A DNA stretch of 64,000 bases from an uncultured Oscillospiraceae bacterium (GTDB taxonomy: Bacteria > Bacillota > Clostridia > Oscillospirales > Ruminococcaceae): NCBI GenBank assembly GCA_949741215.1, contig CATJLA010000087.1, positions 1-64,000 on the forward strand, written 5' to 3'. The position numbers were made by a program, and so were the translations under genes. The notes beneath the pieces are model-generated. The model was not told the DNA's origin. It did not search any database and saw nothing but the letters and a program-made list of their open reading frames with translations. Below are positions 37,523 through 47,707 of this stretch, piece by piece. Position 1 is the first letter of the stretch. Each line of letters starts with the position of its first letter.

Positions 37523-37551
37523 TTGCACAACCAATCGGGCTATGTTATAAT
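37523..37551 (+). promoter_or_regulatory. sigma-A-type promoter
   Basis: TTGCAC, 17 bp, TATAAT. Confidence 0.6.
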
Positions 37552-37585
37552 GATGGCAGAAAACGGAAGGATAGGGGAGAATCAA

Positions 37586-38026
37586 ATGCAAAGTGTCAGA
37601 ATTTATGAAATGCCCGATTGTAAAATGGTTTCATCGGGAATCGGCATGTTTGGGGACGAGAAGATCCGTTTGTTTGAAGAATGGCTCTCCTCCCAAAAGC
37701 GCGGCATGTTCCCCAAGGACTTTTTGTTCTGTATGGAAGGAGGCTTTGTTTGGCTGTATCAATATGAAGAAGGAATGTCGGTTCCGGACAGTTTGAAGAT
37801 CGTTGATTTTCCGGGCGGGCTTTACGCGGTTGCCGCCGATATCGACCAAAAAACAGACCAACAGCTTATGAAAGCCGAGGTGGACCGGTTCCTGCAGGAA
37901 AACGGCTTTGAGCGGGACTTATCCCGCCCGGAGTTGGGGAATATCATTACCTCTCCCCTTGCAAAGGAGATCATGGGATACGAACAGATGGACTACTACA
38001 CTCCCGTCAAACCAAAAAAGCAGTGA
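37586..38026 (+). CDS. GyrI-like/effector-binding domain protein
   Basis: VRIYEMPDCKMVSSG...FPGGLYAVAADID...YTPVK; similar layout to AraC effector-binding domains. Confidence 0.65.
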   Translation: MQSVRIYEMPDCKMVSSGIGMFGDEKIRLFEEWLSSQKRGMFPKDFLFCMEGGFVWLYQYEEGMSVPDSLKIVDFPGGLYAVAADIDQKTDQQLMKAEVDRFLQENGFERDLSRPELGNIITSPLAKEIMGYEQMDYYTPVKPKKQ

Positions 38027-38061
38027 TAGAGTCACACCCTACAAAGTTGGAGGAACCAAGT

Positions 38062-38214
38062 ATGTGGGAAGAATTAGGAATCAGCGGAGGAACGGCAATC
38101 ATTATTTTGACCGCATTATATTTCATCATCAAGTGGGCGGTCAAAAATGGCGTAAAAGAAGCTTATGAGAAAATTGCCAGGGAAAAAACGACGAATCATT
38201 TGGATAAAGAATAA
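38062..38214 (+). CDS. Small single-TM protein (DUF6019-like)
   Basis: MWEELGISGGTAIIILTALYFIIKWAVKNGVKEAYEKIAREK; RBS ttggaggaa. Confidence 0.6.
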   Translation: MWEELGISGGTAIIILTALYFIIKWAVKNGVKEAYEKIAREKTTNHLDKE

Positions 38215-38261
38215 AACAGCTTTCTAAAAAGGAGTCATATCATCATTGCAGATGCCGGCCG

Positions 38262-38294
38262 GGCGGTTATCCATAAAGGGTAACCGCCTTTTTT
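38262..38294 (+). terminator. Rho-independent terminator
   Basis: GGCGGTTA..TAACCGCCTTTTTT. Confidence 0.8.
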
Positions 38295-38310
38295 ATAAAA
38301 GCCGGGCGGG

Positions 38311-39510
38311 CTATTCAATATACCCTTTCGCGCCCTTGTCCGTTACCAGGATAACCTCCACCGATTCCACCGCTTCGGCAATCATCTCCTCCATGCCCGG
38401 GATTTTGGCCTCCGCTTCCGTCACCATAGCCAGGGTGGGCTTGGTTTTGGGGTGCTTGGGGGTAAACACGGTACAGCAGTCCTCATAGGGCTCAATAGAG
38501 GTTTCAAAAGTATCAATTTTCCGGGAAATCGTAATGATCTCCTCCTTATCCATGCCAATCAAAGGCCGCAGCACCGGCAGGGACGAAGCTGCGTCGGTAC
38601 ATCCAATGGCGTGAACCGTCTGGCTTGCCACCTGGGCCAGGCTTTCCCCGGTAATCAAGGCGCTGCACTGCTCCTTTAGGGCAAGCCTTTCCGAGATCAT
38701 CATCATAAACCGGCGCATAATTACGGTAAACAAATCCTCCGGGCAGCAATCCTTAATCGCCTCCTGGATCCGGGTTAAATTCACCACATACATGGGCAGA
38801 CGTCCGCAGTAGGCTGTCATTTTATGCACTAAGGTGATTACCTTCAGCTTAGCCCTGTCGCTGGTATAAGGGGGGCTTACAAAGTGGATGGGAATCAGTT
38901 CCAGCCCCCGTTTGGCCATCATGTAGCCGGCCACCGGGCTGTCTATCCCGCCAGAAATTAAAAGCGCCGCTTTGCCGCTGGTGCCCACCGGCATTCCGCC
39001 TGCTCCCGGCAGCTGCTTGGCATGGATATACGCCCCAAATTCCCGGATTTCCACAGTAACAATCAGCTCCGGGTCGTTCACATCCACCTTCAGGTGAGGA
39101 TAATGGTCCAAAATCACGCCCCCCAGCTCGGAGCAGATTTTGGGGGAATCGTAAGGGAAGGACTTATCCGACCGTTTGGCCTTTACCTTAAAGGTAGCGG
39201 CCTCCCGAAGCTGCTCGTCCAAATAGCTTAAAGCGGTGGAGCAGATGAGGTCAAAGTCCTTTTCCACCACACAGGCCCGGCAAAGGGCCGCAATGCCGAA
39301 CACCTTTTGCAGCCGGGCAACCGCTTCGTCAATATCGGCCTCCTCATCCCTGGGCTCAATGTAAATGGTGGATTGGGCCTTATAGCACCGGTAACTGCCG
39401 GTAGGGGCAATCCTCCGCTTGGCGTTTTTAATCAGCTTGTCCTCAAAGCTGGAGCGGTTCAGCCCTTTTAAGGCAATTTCCCCGTCCTTCAGCAGAATAA
39501 TTTCTTTCAT
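38311..39510 (-). CDS. thiI: tRNA 4-thiouridine synthase ThiI
   Basis: KAALLISGGIDSPVAGYMMAKRGLELIPIHFVSPPYTS; THUMP-like N-terminus. Confidence 0.95.
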   Translation of the reverse strand: MKEIILLKDGEIALKGLNRSSFEDKLIKNAKRRIAPTGSYRCYKAQSTIYIEPRDEEADIDEAVARLQKVFGIAALCRACVVEKDFDLICSTALSYLDEQLREAATFKVKAKRSDKSFPYDSPKICSELGGVILDHYPHLKVDVNDPELIVTVEIREFGAYIHAKQLPGAGGMPVGTSGKAALLISGGIDSPVAGYMMAKRGLELIPIHFVSPPYTSDRAKLKVITLVHKMTAYCGRLPMYVVNLTRIQEAIKDCCPEDLFTVIMRRFMMMISERLALKEQCSALITGESLAQVASQTVHAIGCTDAASSLPVLRPLIGMDKEEIITISRKIDTFETSIEPYEDCCTVFTPKHPKTKPTLAMVTEAEAKIPGMEEMIAEAVESVEVILVTDKGAKGYIE

Positions 39511-39555
39511 GGCGCATTTCTCCTGTTCTTCTATGACGTCGCCGGTACGGCGGTT

Positions 39556-40695
39556 CTACCTGCGGATTTCCTGCATCCCCTGCAGAATCCGTTTTGCCAG
39601 CAGGGCGGCTTCTTCCGGGGTATTATAGCGGGAAAAGCTGATCCGCAAAGCGGAGTCAATCCGGTCTTCCCCAATCCCCATAGCGGCCAGCACATGGCTT
39701 TTGGCCCCCTTGGCGCAGGCAGAGCCGCTGGAAACATAAAAGCCCTCCTGCTCCAGATAGTGCATCATAATTTCGCTGCGGATCCCCAAAACCGAAAGGT
39801 TTACAAGATAGGGCAGGCCGTCCTCCGGGGAGTTTATCACAATACCCTTCACGCCCCGCAGCTCCTCCAGCAGCCGGTTTTTCACCTCTGTAACGCTGCG
39901 CAGGTGCTCGGCGCGGCCGGCATCCGCCAGCTCGCAGGCCAGGCCAAAGGCGGCAATCCCGGCGGCGTTTTCGGTACCCGGGCGGATTCCTTTTTCCTGC
40001 AGGCCCCCAAACTGCCGGGGCAGCACCCGGGCGCCCTGCTTGATGTAAATCGCCCCCACCCCCTTGGGCCCGTGGATTTTATGGGCGGTAACGGTCATAT
40101 AATCTACGTCCCACTTTTGGGCCTGAATTTTCAGCTTACCCAAAGCCTGCACGGCGTCACAGTGGACGAAGGTGCCTGGGTTTTTTCTGCGCACCGCTTT
40201 TACAAGCTCCGGAACAGGCAGGATAGAGCCGATCTCATTATTCACCAGCATGCAGGAGACCAAAAGCGTGCTTTCGTCCACAAGGGCGGCAAACTGTTCT
40301 GCCGTAATATGGCCGTTTTGGTCCGGCATCACGCGGCATACCGTATAACCTTGGCGCTCCAGCTCCCGGGCAGCCTCCTCCACCGAGGAATGCTCAAAGC
40401 CGGAGATGACCGCCTTTTTGCCCCGCTTAGGATAAGCGGCAGCGGCCCCCAGCAGCGCCAGATTGTTGGCCTCGGTTGCGCCGGAGGTAAACAACAGGTT
40501 TTTCGGCTCGCACCCCATGGCTTTTGCCAGCTGGCGGCGGGCCTTTTCGGTTTTCAGCTGGGCCTCGTATCCCATAGCGTGGAGGGAGGAGGGGTTGCCA
40601 TAGCTTTGAGTGAGCATTTCCAGCATTAGCTGCGCTGCCTCCGGGGAGGTTTGGGTGGTAGCGCTGTTATCAAAATAGTGGCGGGTTTGTTCCAT
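39556..40695 (-). CDS. Cysteine desulfurase (NifS/IscS family)
   Basis: YFDNSATTQTSPEAAQLMLEML, VTAHKIHGPKGVGAIYI, SGSACAKG. Confidence 0.95.
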   Translation of the reverse strand: MEQTRHYFDNSATTQTSPEAAQLMLEMLTQSYGNPSSLHAMGYEAQLKTEKARRQLAKAMGCEPKNLLFTSGATEANNLALLGAAAAYPKRGKKAVISGFEHSSVEEAARELERQGYTVCRVMPDQNGHITAEQFAALVDESTLLVSCMLVNNEIGSILPVPELVKAVRRKNPGTFVHCDAVQALGKLKIQAQKWDVDYMTVTAHKIHGPKGVGAIYIKQGARVLPRQFGGLQEKGIRPGTENAAGIAAFGLACELADAGRAEHLRSVTEVKNRLLEELRGVKGIVINSPEDGLPYLVNLSVLGIRSEIMMHYLEQEGFYVSSGSACAKGAKSHVLAAMGIGEDRIDSALRISFSRYNTPEEAALLAKRILQGMQEIRR

Positions 40696-40998
40696 GATCT
40701 TCTCACTTTTCATCATATTACTTTCAGACGCCGCCCACAGCGCGGAGCGGAAAAGGGCAGGACGTCTAAAAAAGCTGATTTTGACACAAATATTGCAGTT
40801 GCTTCTCATTATAGCTTATTTTCTGCGAAAATTCAATTTGATTCTCCTGTTTTTGGGGGGATTCCTGTAAATTTTCTGTTTCCCGAGGGGGGAAGGAGGC
40901 GGCACGGGGGGCGGAGAATTATCATATAGTAAAATACCGCCAAAGGCTTTTAGGCCGTTTGGATATAGGATAAGAATACAGATAGGAGTGGTTTTTCC

Positions 40999-41799
40999 AT
41001 GTCCCTTTTACAATTATCCCCGGTGCTGCAGGCGCTGCTTGCCACAACCTTCACCTGGGGAATTACTGCGGCGGGGGCGGCGTTGGTATTTTTTATTGCC
41101 ACAGCCAACCGCCGGCTGATGGATTTGCTGATGGGCTTTGGCGCCGGCGTTATGATAGCCGCCAGCTATTGGTCGCTGCTGAACCCTGCCATAGAGCTTT
41201 GTGGGGAGCTGGGGTATCACCCTTGGCTGCTGCCGGTAACGGGCTTTGGCGTGGGCGGCCTGTTTTTTGTAGGGGCTGACAGACTGCTGGAACACACTTT
41301 GTCCGGAAAAGAAAGCCTTGGCGCAATGGGCAAAAGCTCCCTAAAGCGGAGCCTGCTGCTGGTTACTGCCATTACCTTACATAACATCCCGGAGGGGATG
41401 GCGGTTGGGGTTGCCTTTGGGTGCACTGCCCTGGAGATGCCGGGGGCCTCTCTTTCAGCGGCTATGGCGCTGGCGCTGGGGATTGGGCTGCAGAACTTTC
41501 CGGAGGGCGCGTCGGTTTCGCTACCATTGCGGCGGGACGGGATGAGCCGGTGGAAAAGCTTTTTTTACGGGCAGGCTTCGGGCCTGGTAGAGCCTTTGGC
41601 CGGAGTTATCGGGGCGGCGGCCGCAGTTTCCTCCAAAGCGATGCTCCCGTTTTTGCTTTCCTTTTCCGCCGGAGCAATGATTGCGGTAGCAGCCGCGGAG
41701 CTGATACCGGAATCCACCGCACAAAACAAAACCCTGGGGGCCATGGGCGTGGTTGCCGGCTTCCTAGTAATGATGCTGCTGGACATCGCCTTAAATTAA
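40999..41799 (+). CDS. ZIP-family metal transporter
   Basis: TLHNIPEGMAVGVAFG...LGIGLQNFPEGASVSLPL. Confidence 0.93.
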   Translation: MSLLQLSPVLQALLATTFTWGITAAGAALVFFIATANRRLMDLLMGFGAGVMIAASYWSLLNPAIELCGELGYHPWLLPVTGFGVGGLFFVGADRLLEHTLSGKESLGAMGKSSLKRSLLLVTAITLHNIPEGMAVGVAFGCTALEMPGASLSAAMALALGIGLQNFPEGASVSLPLRRDGMSRWKSFFYGQASGLVEPLAGVIGAAAAVSSKAMLPFLLSFSAGAMIAVAAAELIPESTAQNKTLGAMGVVAGFLVMMLLDIALN

Positions 41800-41810
41800 T
41801 TACATTAACT

Positions 41811-42093
41811 TAAGGTAATAGGGAATAGTGAAGAGGGAATAGTGTAGGTACGCTCCCTGCAGGAGCGATTTTAATATTGCGGCGGTGGTTTTTGGCCGGC
41901 TGTGATTGAAATAGCCTTTTCGTCCGCCAAAATGTTTCACGTGAAACATTTTGGTTGCAACCTCAACTTTTTACAGTCAAGAAAAGCTATTTCAACAACA
42001 GCCAATAAAAAATCATACTCTGCAACATTAAAATCGCTCCTTCAAAGGAGCGTACCTCCACTATTCCCTCTTCACTATCACCTATTACTTATA
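41811..42093. repeat. Complete palindromic MITE/REP-like element (copy A) with central parS
   Basis: ~70-bp imperfect terminal inverted repeats, inner inverted repeat GGCTGTgaTTGAAATAGCcTTTTC / GAAAAGCTATTTCAAcaACAGCC, parS at centre. Confidence 0.85.
41927..41954. promoter_or_regulatory. parS: parS site in a 28-bp perfect palindrome
   Basis: CCAAAATGTTTCACGTGAAACATTTTGG. Confidence 0.88.
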
Positions 42094-42840
42094 AAAATAT
42101 CTGTATCCCAAAGACGTTTCTACCCTGCCAAGGGTGATGCCCATAGCCTGCTCCAGCTGTTTGCCCAGATAGACTTCCTCTGCTGTGCCGGTTTGGAGAA
42201 TGCGGCCGTTTTCCATTACCGCGATCCGGTGGGCATACTGCAGGGCCAGGCAAAGATCATGAAGTACTAGCACTACCGCTTTGCCCTCTTCTGCCAAGCG
42301 GCGGGATAGTGCCATCACCTCCAGCTGGCAGCTTACATCCAGATAGGTGGTGGGCTCGTCCATTAAAATGGTTTCGGTATTTTGGGCCAGGGCCATGGCA
42401 AGATAAATTTTCTGCCGCTGGCCGCCGCTTAACTGGGGCAGGGGACGGTCTGCAAGCAGGGTTGCCCCTACCCAGCTTAAAGCTTTCTGTACCATCTCAT
42501 AATCCTGCTGACGATAGCGGCGGGGATAGGAAAGATAGGGGAACCGCCCGTGGAGCACCATCCGCTGTGCCGTGATGTTGGGTACCGCCCGGGATTGAGG
42601 GAGATAGGCCGTTTTTTGGGCAATCTGCTTGGGGGTAAGGGCCTCGAGAGGCGCTTCGTCCAAAAAAACCTGCCCGGCGGTTTTGGCAAGCAGCCCGTTG
42701 GCGGTGCGCAGCAAGGTGCTTTTGCCGCAGCCGTTGGGGCCTATAATCGCCAGCACCTCCCCCGGGAGGAAGTTCAAAGTAATATCCTGGAGCACAGGGC
42801 GGCCCGGGTAGCCCGCACATAGGTTTTGCAGACGAATCAT
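42085..42840 (-). CDS. Iron-chelate/heme ABC transporter ATP-binding protein
   Basis: IGPNGCGKSTLLRTANGLL, LSGGQRQKIYLAMALAQ, LMDEPTTYLD. Confidence 0.93.
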   Translation of the reverse strand: MIRLQNLCAGYPGRPVLQDITLNFLPGEVLAIIGPNGCGKSTLLRTANGLLAKTAGQVFLDEAPLEALTPKQIAQKTAYLPQSRAVPNITAQRMVLHGRFPYLSYPRRYRQQDYEMVQKALSWVGATLLADRPLPQLSGGQRQKIYLAMALAQNTETILMDEPTTYLDVSCQLEVMALSRRLAEEGKAVVLVLHDLCLALQYAHRIAVMENGRILQTGTAEEVYLGKQLEQAMGITLGRVETSLGYRYFYK

Positions 42841-43856
42841 GCCCTGCCCCCCTTTCTCTGCCGCAGCAGCAGCCAGAGGAAAAACGGCCCCCCGGTAAGG
42901 GAGAGCACTACCCCTAAAGGCAGCTCAAAGGGGGCAAACAGCAGGCGGGAGAGCAAGTCACACAAAGTAAGCAGCGCCGCGCCCCCTAAAGCGGAGCTTA
43001 ACAGCAGGGGAAAGCTTTGCTCCCCCACCAGCCGCCGCATGATATGGGGTACCAGCAGCCCCACAAAGCCCAACAGCCCTGCAAAGCTTACCGCCGCCCC
43101 GGCCAGCGCCGCCGCCAACGCCAACAAAAGCAGACGAAGCCGCTTTGCGGGCAGCCCCAGGCTTTGGGCAGTTTCACTGCCCAGCAAAAGCAAATCCAGC
43201 TCGTTGGAAAGGGAAAGGGCAGCCGCTAAGGCAATCAGAATCACCCAGAAAGCCGGCGCCAAGCGGGCCATGGAAAGGTTTTTTACCCCGCCGATCCGAA
43301 AATCGGAGTAGCCGGCAAGGGCATCGGGAAAAAAGGTGACCACGGCGTCAATCCCGGCGCTGAAAATGCTGGACATAGCCACCCCCGCCAGCACCAGCGT
43401 AATGCGGGAGGCTCCGGCCTTTTCCGAGAGGAACAGTACCAGCAAAACCCCTGCCAGCGCCCCTAAAAAGGCGGCAAAGGGGGTAAACGCCACCGCCCCG
43501 GGCAGCACGGCGCAACACAATGCAACTGCCAGCCCCGCACCGGCATTTACGCCGATCACATTGGGGGCGGCCAAAGGGTTGCTTAATACTGCTTGTATAA
43601 TTACACCGGAGGAAGCCAGCGCCGCCCCCGCCAGCAAACAGCCGCAAAGCCGGGGCAGCCGGGCCAGCAGGATAATCCGCCCCTGAGTTTCCCCTCCGTG
43701 CCCGAGAAAAACGGCCAGCACTTCTGTCAACGGAATAGAAACCGCCCCAAAAGCCAGGCTCAGCAGACTGGACAGCAGCACTGACGTCCCCAAAGCCAAA
43801 ATAAGCAGAGCAGGCCGTTTTTTACTTTTTGTATAGGATTTCCGCCAGCTTTTCAT
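42837..43856 (-). CDS. Iron-chelate ABC transporter permease (FecCD family)
   Basis: RLPRLCGCLLAGAALASSGVIIQAVLSNPLAAPNVIGVNAGAGLAV. Confidence 0.93.
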   Translation of the reverse strand: MKSWRKSYTKSKKRPALLILALGTSVLLSSLLSLAFGAVSIPLTEVLAVFLGHGGETQGRIILLARLPRLCGCLLAGAALASSGVIIQAVLSNPLAAPNVIGVNAGAGLAVALCCAVLPGAVAFTPFAAFLGALAGVLLVLFLSEKAGASRITLVLAGVAMSSIFSAGIDAVVTFFPDALAGYSDFRIGGVKNLSMARLAPAFWVILIALAAALSLSNELDLLLLGSETAQSLGLPAKRLRLLLLALAAALAGAAVSFAGLLGFVGLLVPHIMRRLVGEQSFPLLLSSALGGAALLTLCDLLSRLLFAPFELPLGVVLSLTGGPFFLWLLLRQRKGGRA

Positions 43857-44802
43857 AAGCTTCCCCCCACAGCGCGTTGGGCTTCAGGTTATAAAGCCGG
43901 CGCTCCATTGTGTAAAAACGGCCCTCCTGTACGGCCCGCAGGCTGCTCCAGGCGGGGTTTTGCAGCAGGGTAGCTTCCAGGTTGGCCTGGGCCTTGGCGG
44001 CGTCGGTTCCATGGTAAACGGCAAAAATATAATCCGGGTCCGCCTGGATAATGGCCTCCAGGCTTAAATCCTCCAGCAAAGCGCCGTCAACGTCTGCCAC
44101 ATTGGTGCAGCCCAGGGCAAAAAGCATTTCTCCCAGTACATTGCCCTCACTGCCCTTTACGGTGCAGCTTTGGCCCGAAACCTGGATGCTCAGCACCGTA
44201 GGATGGCTGTCGTCCTGCGTGGCAATCGCTGCCTCCACCTGTTTTTGGACGTCGGTTCCCTTGCGCTCAAAATTCTCCGGGCAGCCGGTAAGGCGGGTGC
44301 AGATTTCCAGCAGCCGCAGATAATCCTCAAAGGAGGCTACGTCAAAATAAGCGGCGGGAATATCCGCTTTGGCAAAGGCCTCCTGCATCTCCAGGTTGGA
44401 GGAGGAGATAGAGCTTGCCAGCACCAGATCCGGCTGGGCGGCAAGGGCAAGCTCCAGGCTGGGTTTCATCCCGGAACCCAGGTTTGCCACCTGCTCCCCC
44501 AGCTCCAGGCCAAAGGATTCCCAGGCGTCGTTAGCGGTGGCGGCAAGGGTGTCCTCCCCGCCGGCAAGGCACCAGATTTCGGCAAAGCTGCCAATCAGGG
44601 CCACCGCCCGCTTTGGCTTGAGGAGGGTAAATTCCTGCCCTAAATCGTCGGTAAAGGTGACGGGCTGCTCCCCGGCGCTTTCAGGCAGCCGGGAGTTCTC
44701 CGATAGCTGAGGCAGGGAGGAGGAGCTGTTTGCAGGCTGGCTGCAGGCGGCGCTGAAAAGCAGCGTAAGGACGAGCAGGAAGGGGAAAATCCGTTGCTTC
44801 AT
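43822..44802 (-). CDS. Iron-chelate ABC transporter substrate-binding lipoprotein
   Basis: lipobox LLFSAACSQP; PKRAVALIGSFAEIWCLAGGEDTLAA. Confidence 0.9.
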   Translation of the reverse strand: MKQRIFPFLLVLTLLFSAACSQPANSSSSLPQLSENSRLPESAGEQPVTFTDDLGQEFTLLKPKRAVALIGSFAEIWCLAGGEDTLAATANDAWESFGLELGEQVANLGSGMKPSLELALAAQPDLVLASSISSSNLEMQEAFAKADIPAAYFDVASFEDYLRLLEICTRLTGCPENFERKGTDVQKQVEAAIATQDDSHPTVLSIQVSGQSCTVKGSEGNVLGEMLFALGCTNVADVDGALLEDLSLEAIIQADPDYIFAVYHGTDAAKAQANLEATLLQNPAWSSLRAVQEGRFYTMERRLYNLKPNALWGEAYEKLAEILYKK

Positions 44803-44846
44803 AGTAAATCTCCTTATCATGAAAGATAGAACGACGATTTGCGGCA

Positions 44847-45515
44847 TTACCCCTGTAAAAACAGGGAGGCCCAAACGGTAATCAAAGCGTCATAAATGCC
44901 GTGGGCGATGATCAGGGACAGGGTAGAGCAGTGCTTGATCTTCATCCGGCACAGGCAGAAAAAAGCGCCGATGCAGGCGGTGATCACAATCTGGATGATG
45001 TTGCCGCTGAGAAAATGGAACAGCCCAAAAAGAACCGACGAGACAACCAGAGCAGTTACGTCCTTTTGGCTGATGGATTTTATTTTTTGGTAGATAAAGC
45101 CGCGGAAAACAAATTCCTCCACACAGGCAACAGAGAGGGTGTAGTAGATAAACTCCCACACAAACTGCCATAAGTACTGGTATCTGGTGCCGTTATCCAC
45201 AAAGCCGCCCAGGCCGAACAGGTGGGGCAGCAGGGTAAGCACAAGGGACATGGCGATTCCTACCAGAACCCCTGCTGCTATTTGAAAAGGGAGCTTTTCT
45301 TTTGTAAAGCCGTAGTTTGAAAGCTTATCTTTAGCGAGGAGCATGATTACAATGGGGACAAGAGCGATCACCCAGTAGCAGGCAAGCAGGATGATCAGCC
45401 GCGGCGGCAGAGGCAGCGCCATGGCCTGCCGGTTACAAAACGACACCACAAATACCCCCAGCACAGCGCCCCCAAAGCCTGCCGCCAAACAAATCCAGTC
45501 TTTCTTTTTGCTCAT
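44847..45515 (-). CDS. CPBP-family intramembrane metalloprotease
   Basis: VACVEEFVFRGFIYQKI (EExxxR) and FGLFHFLSG. Confidence 0.9.
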   Translation of the reverse strand: MSKKKDWICLAAGFGGAVLGVFVVSFCNRQAMALPLPPRLIILLACYWVIALVPIVIMLLAKDKLSNYGFTKEKLPFQIAAGVLVGIAMSLVLTLLPHLFGLGGFVDNGTRYQYLWQFVWEFIYYTLSVACVEEFVFRGFIYQKIKSISQKDVTALVVSSVLFGLFHFLSGNIIQIVITACIGAFFCLCRMKIKHCSTLSLIIAHGIYDALITVWASLFLQG

Positions 45516-45713
45516 AATGGCCTCCGTTATGTTCTGATTACAGAGAACAGCCGGAGCAGGGGTTGGCCCCCTGCCCCGGTGCGCCTTTTGCGTCAAAAGT
45601 TGCAGTGCACCTTCCTGCCTCCCAACAAGGGAGGTGCGGGCTTGTACCGCCAGCGATACATTTGCAAAAAGGCGGGCAAACCGTTTCCGCTCCGCACACC
45701 CTAAAAAGAGAAA

Positions 45714-45830
45714 GAAAAGTAAAGCTATTTCAATCTCTGGGCAACAAAAAATAATCTCGGCAACATTCCAATCGTTCCTGCAAGGAACGTACCTCCACTA
45801 TTCCCTATTCACTCTTACTTTTTACTTAAA
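45714..45830. repeat. Partial MITE/REP-like element (copy B, right half only)
   Basis: AAAGCTATTTCAA...GCAACATTCCAATCGTTCCTgcaAGGAACGTACCTCCACTATTCCCTATTCACTCTTAC. Confidence 0.75.
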
Positions 45831-45832
45831 CC

Positions 45833-47371
45833 TTACTTGTATTTTGCAATAATGGCGTCCCGTTCCTCCGGGTGTGCGGCGGACCAATCAGTCCAGCTTT
45901 GTCCGGAAGCGGCGGCAGCTTTGCCAAGCTCTACCAGCAGGGCAGGCAGGTCCTTCTCCAAAACCGTTGCGACAGGAGCGCCAAACCGGGCTTTGCCAAC
46001 CCTATCGCTGCCCCCCAGGAACATTTTGAAAGCGGGCATGGGGGTTTTATCCACCGGCTTTACCCCGCCCTGAAAGCCAATTTCCCCAGCCTGGTGAGCC
46101 CCGCAGCTGGAGGGACAGCCGGAAATGCAGATCTTTGGCAGGGCGCCGTCCGGGAGATTTGCCGCCCGAACCGCGTCAACCGCGGCCTGTAATGCGCCCT
46201 GGCTATCCCGCACGCCCTGTTGGCACACCGTTGCGCCGATGCACGCCACGCTGTGCTCAAACTGGGTTTGCGCTCCGTCTGCTGTAACGGCGAGAGCTTT
46301 TTCCGCCTCCGCCGCAGTTAGGTTGATAATATACAGGGTTTCATCGGGGGCAACACGGATTTCAGTCTGGGGCATATCCTTCAGCAGCGCATACAGCTGA
46401 GCAGGCTTTTCAACCGGCAGCAGCCCGCCGATGGGGTGATATTTTACCGCATAAAGCCCCGGCTGCTTTTGGGGGATAGCCCGGGGATCACTGCATGTAC
46501 CCTTTGCTGCCTTGTCCACAACTATGGGGGACGGATGCACATCCAATCCGCCCTGGGCCTTAAGAGCGGCCACATTGGCAAGGAAAGCTTCCTTCAGGCC
46601 ATCCTGCCCTAAAGTCTCCTGCATAAAGCGGGTACGGGCCTTGGTGCGGTTTTCATAGTTGCCGTGGGCGCAGAAGGTGTCGATCATGGCGCGGATATAG
46701 TAGAGGATGTCGGCAGGCGCCAGTTTTTCCTCTACCAGCACCCCCATAGAGGGATTGGCCGCCCCTAACCCGCCGGCAATCCGCAGGGAAAAGCTGCCGT
46801 CCGGCTGGGCCTGGAAGCCCATATCCCGGAAAGCGCTGTGCACACAGTCGTCAACACCGTTGGAGAAGGCGATTTTCAGCTTCCGGGGCATTTTAATTTC
46901 CCGGCAGATGGAAAGGAGATACTCGCAGGCGGCCTCCGCCCAGGGGATTACGTCAAAGGCCTCTCCCGGCTGAACGCCGGAAAGGGGGCTGCACATCACA
47001 TTGCGGGGGTTATCTCCGCCGCCGCCCTTGGTATAGATGTCGGTTTCAATGGCCTGGGCCATCAGCTGGGGCACCTGGCCGGCAGAAAGGTCGTGAAGCT
47101 GAATGGTTTCACAGGTTGTCAGCTTTAACCGGGAGATCTGCTGCTTTTCCACCGCTTCCGCCAAAAATTGAAGCCGGCTTTGGGTAAGGCGTCCGCCTGT
47201 CATCCGCAGACGAAGCATATGGCGGGAGGGGTCCCGCTGGGCATAGGAGCCCAATCCTCCGGAAACGCCCTTGTAGGCTTTCCGATCCAGATCGCCCTTG
47301 TCAAAGGCGCTGATAGTCTCCTTAAAAGTTTCAATTTCATTCCGGAAGGTATTGGTCCACTGTTTGTCCAT
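45833..47371 (-). CDS. Nitrite/sulfite reductase (siroheme/4Fe-4S)
   Basis: MLRLRMTGGRLTQSRLQFLAE, GGGGDNPRNVMCSPLSG, ICISGCPSSCGAHQAGEIGF. Confidence 0.92.
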   Translation of the reverse strand: MDKQWTNTFRNEIETFKETISAFDKGDLDRKAYKGVSGGLGSYAQRDPSRHMLRLRMTGGRLTQSRLQFLAEAVEKQQISRLKLTTCETIQLHDLSAGQVPQLMAQAIETDIYTKGGGGDNPRNVMCSPLSGVQPGEAFDVIPWAEAACEYLLSICREIKMPRKLKIAFSNGVDDCVHSAFRDMGFQAQPDGSFSLRIAGGLGAANPSMGVLVEEKLAPADILYYIRAMIDTFCAHGNYENRTKARTRFMQETLGQDGLKEAFLANVAALKAQGGLDVHPSPIVVDKAAKGTCSDPRAIPQKQPGLYAVKYHPIGGLLPVEKPAQLYALLKDMPQTEIRVAPDETLYIINLTAAEAEKALAVTADGAQTQFEHSVACIGATVCQQGVRDSQGALQAAVDAVRAANLPDGALPKICISGCPSSCGAHQAGEIGFQGGVKPVDKTPMPAFKMFLGGSDRVGKARFGAPVATVLEKDLPALLVELGKAAAASGQSWTDWSAAHPEERDAIIAKYK

Positions 47372-47707
47372 ACCGCATTCCCACCTTTTTCATTATTGTC
47401 TGGCAAACTCTATAAAAGTATCGCTGATATTTAAGGTAATTATACCAAACCTGCAGATACGGCGCAAGCTTTATTTTAGGCGGCTTTTTAAGGACGTAAC
47501 TGCCGCTTGCCGGCCTTGTACCTTACCGGGGCTTATATAGGGCTTTTGCACCGCAGGCTTCCGGGACGTCCCCTGTGCCCAAAAGCGGCGGGCTTTGTTT
47601 GGGGAAAAGTTCTCTTGTATTTCTCTGGGGATCGGGTTATAATTATCCGCAAAGCGTTCCCTGCCAGGGGAACCACAAACAAAACAGAAAGGCTGTGACC
47701 TGATTTT

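Noticed and set aside
38311-40695. thiI plus cysteine desulfurase as a novel sulfur system
   Set aside because: Known, widespread tRNA thiolation pair.
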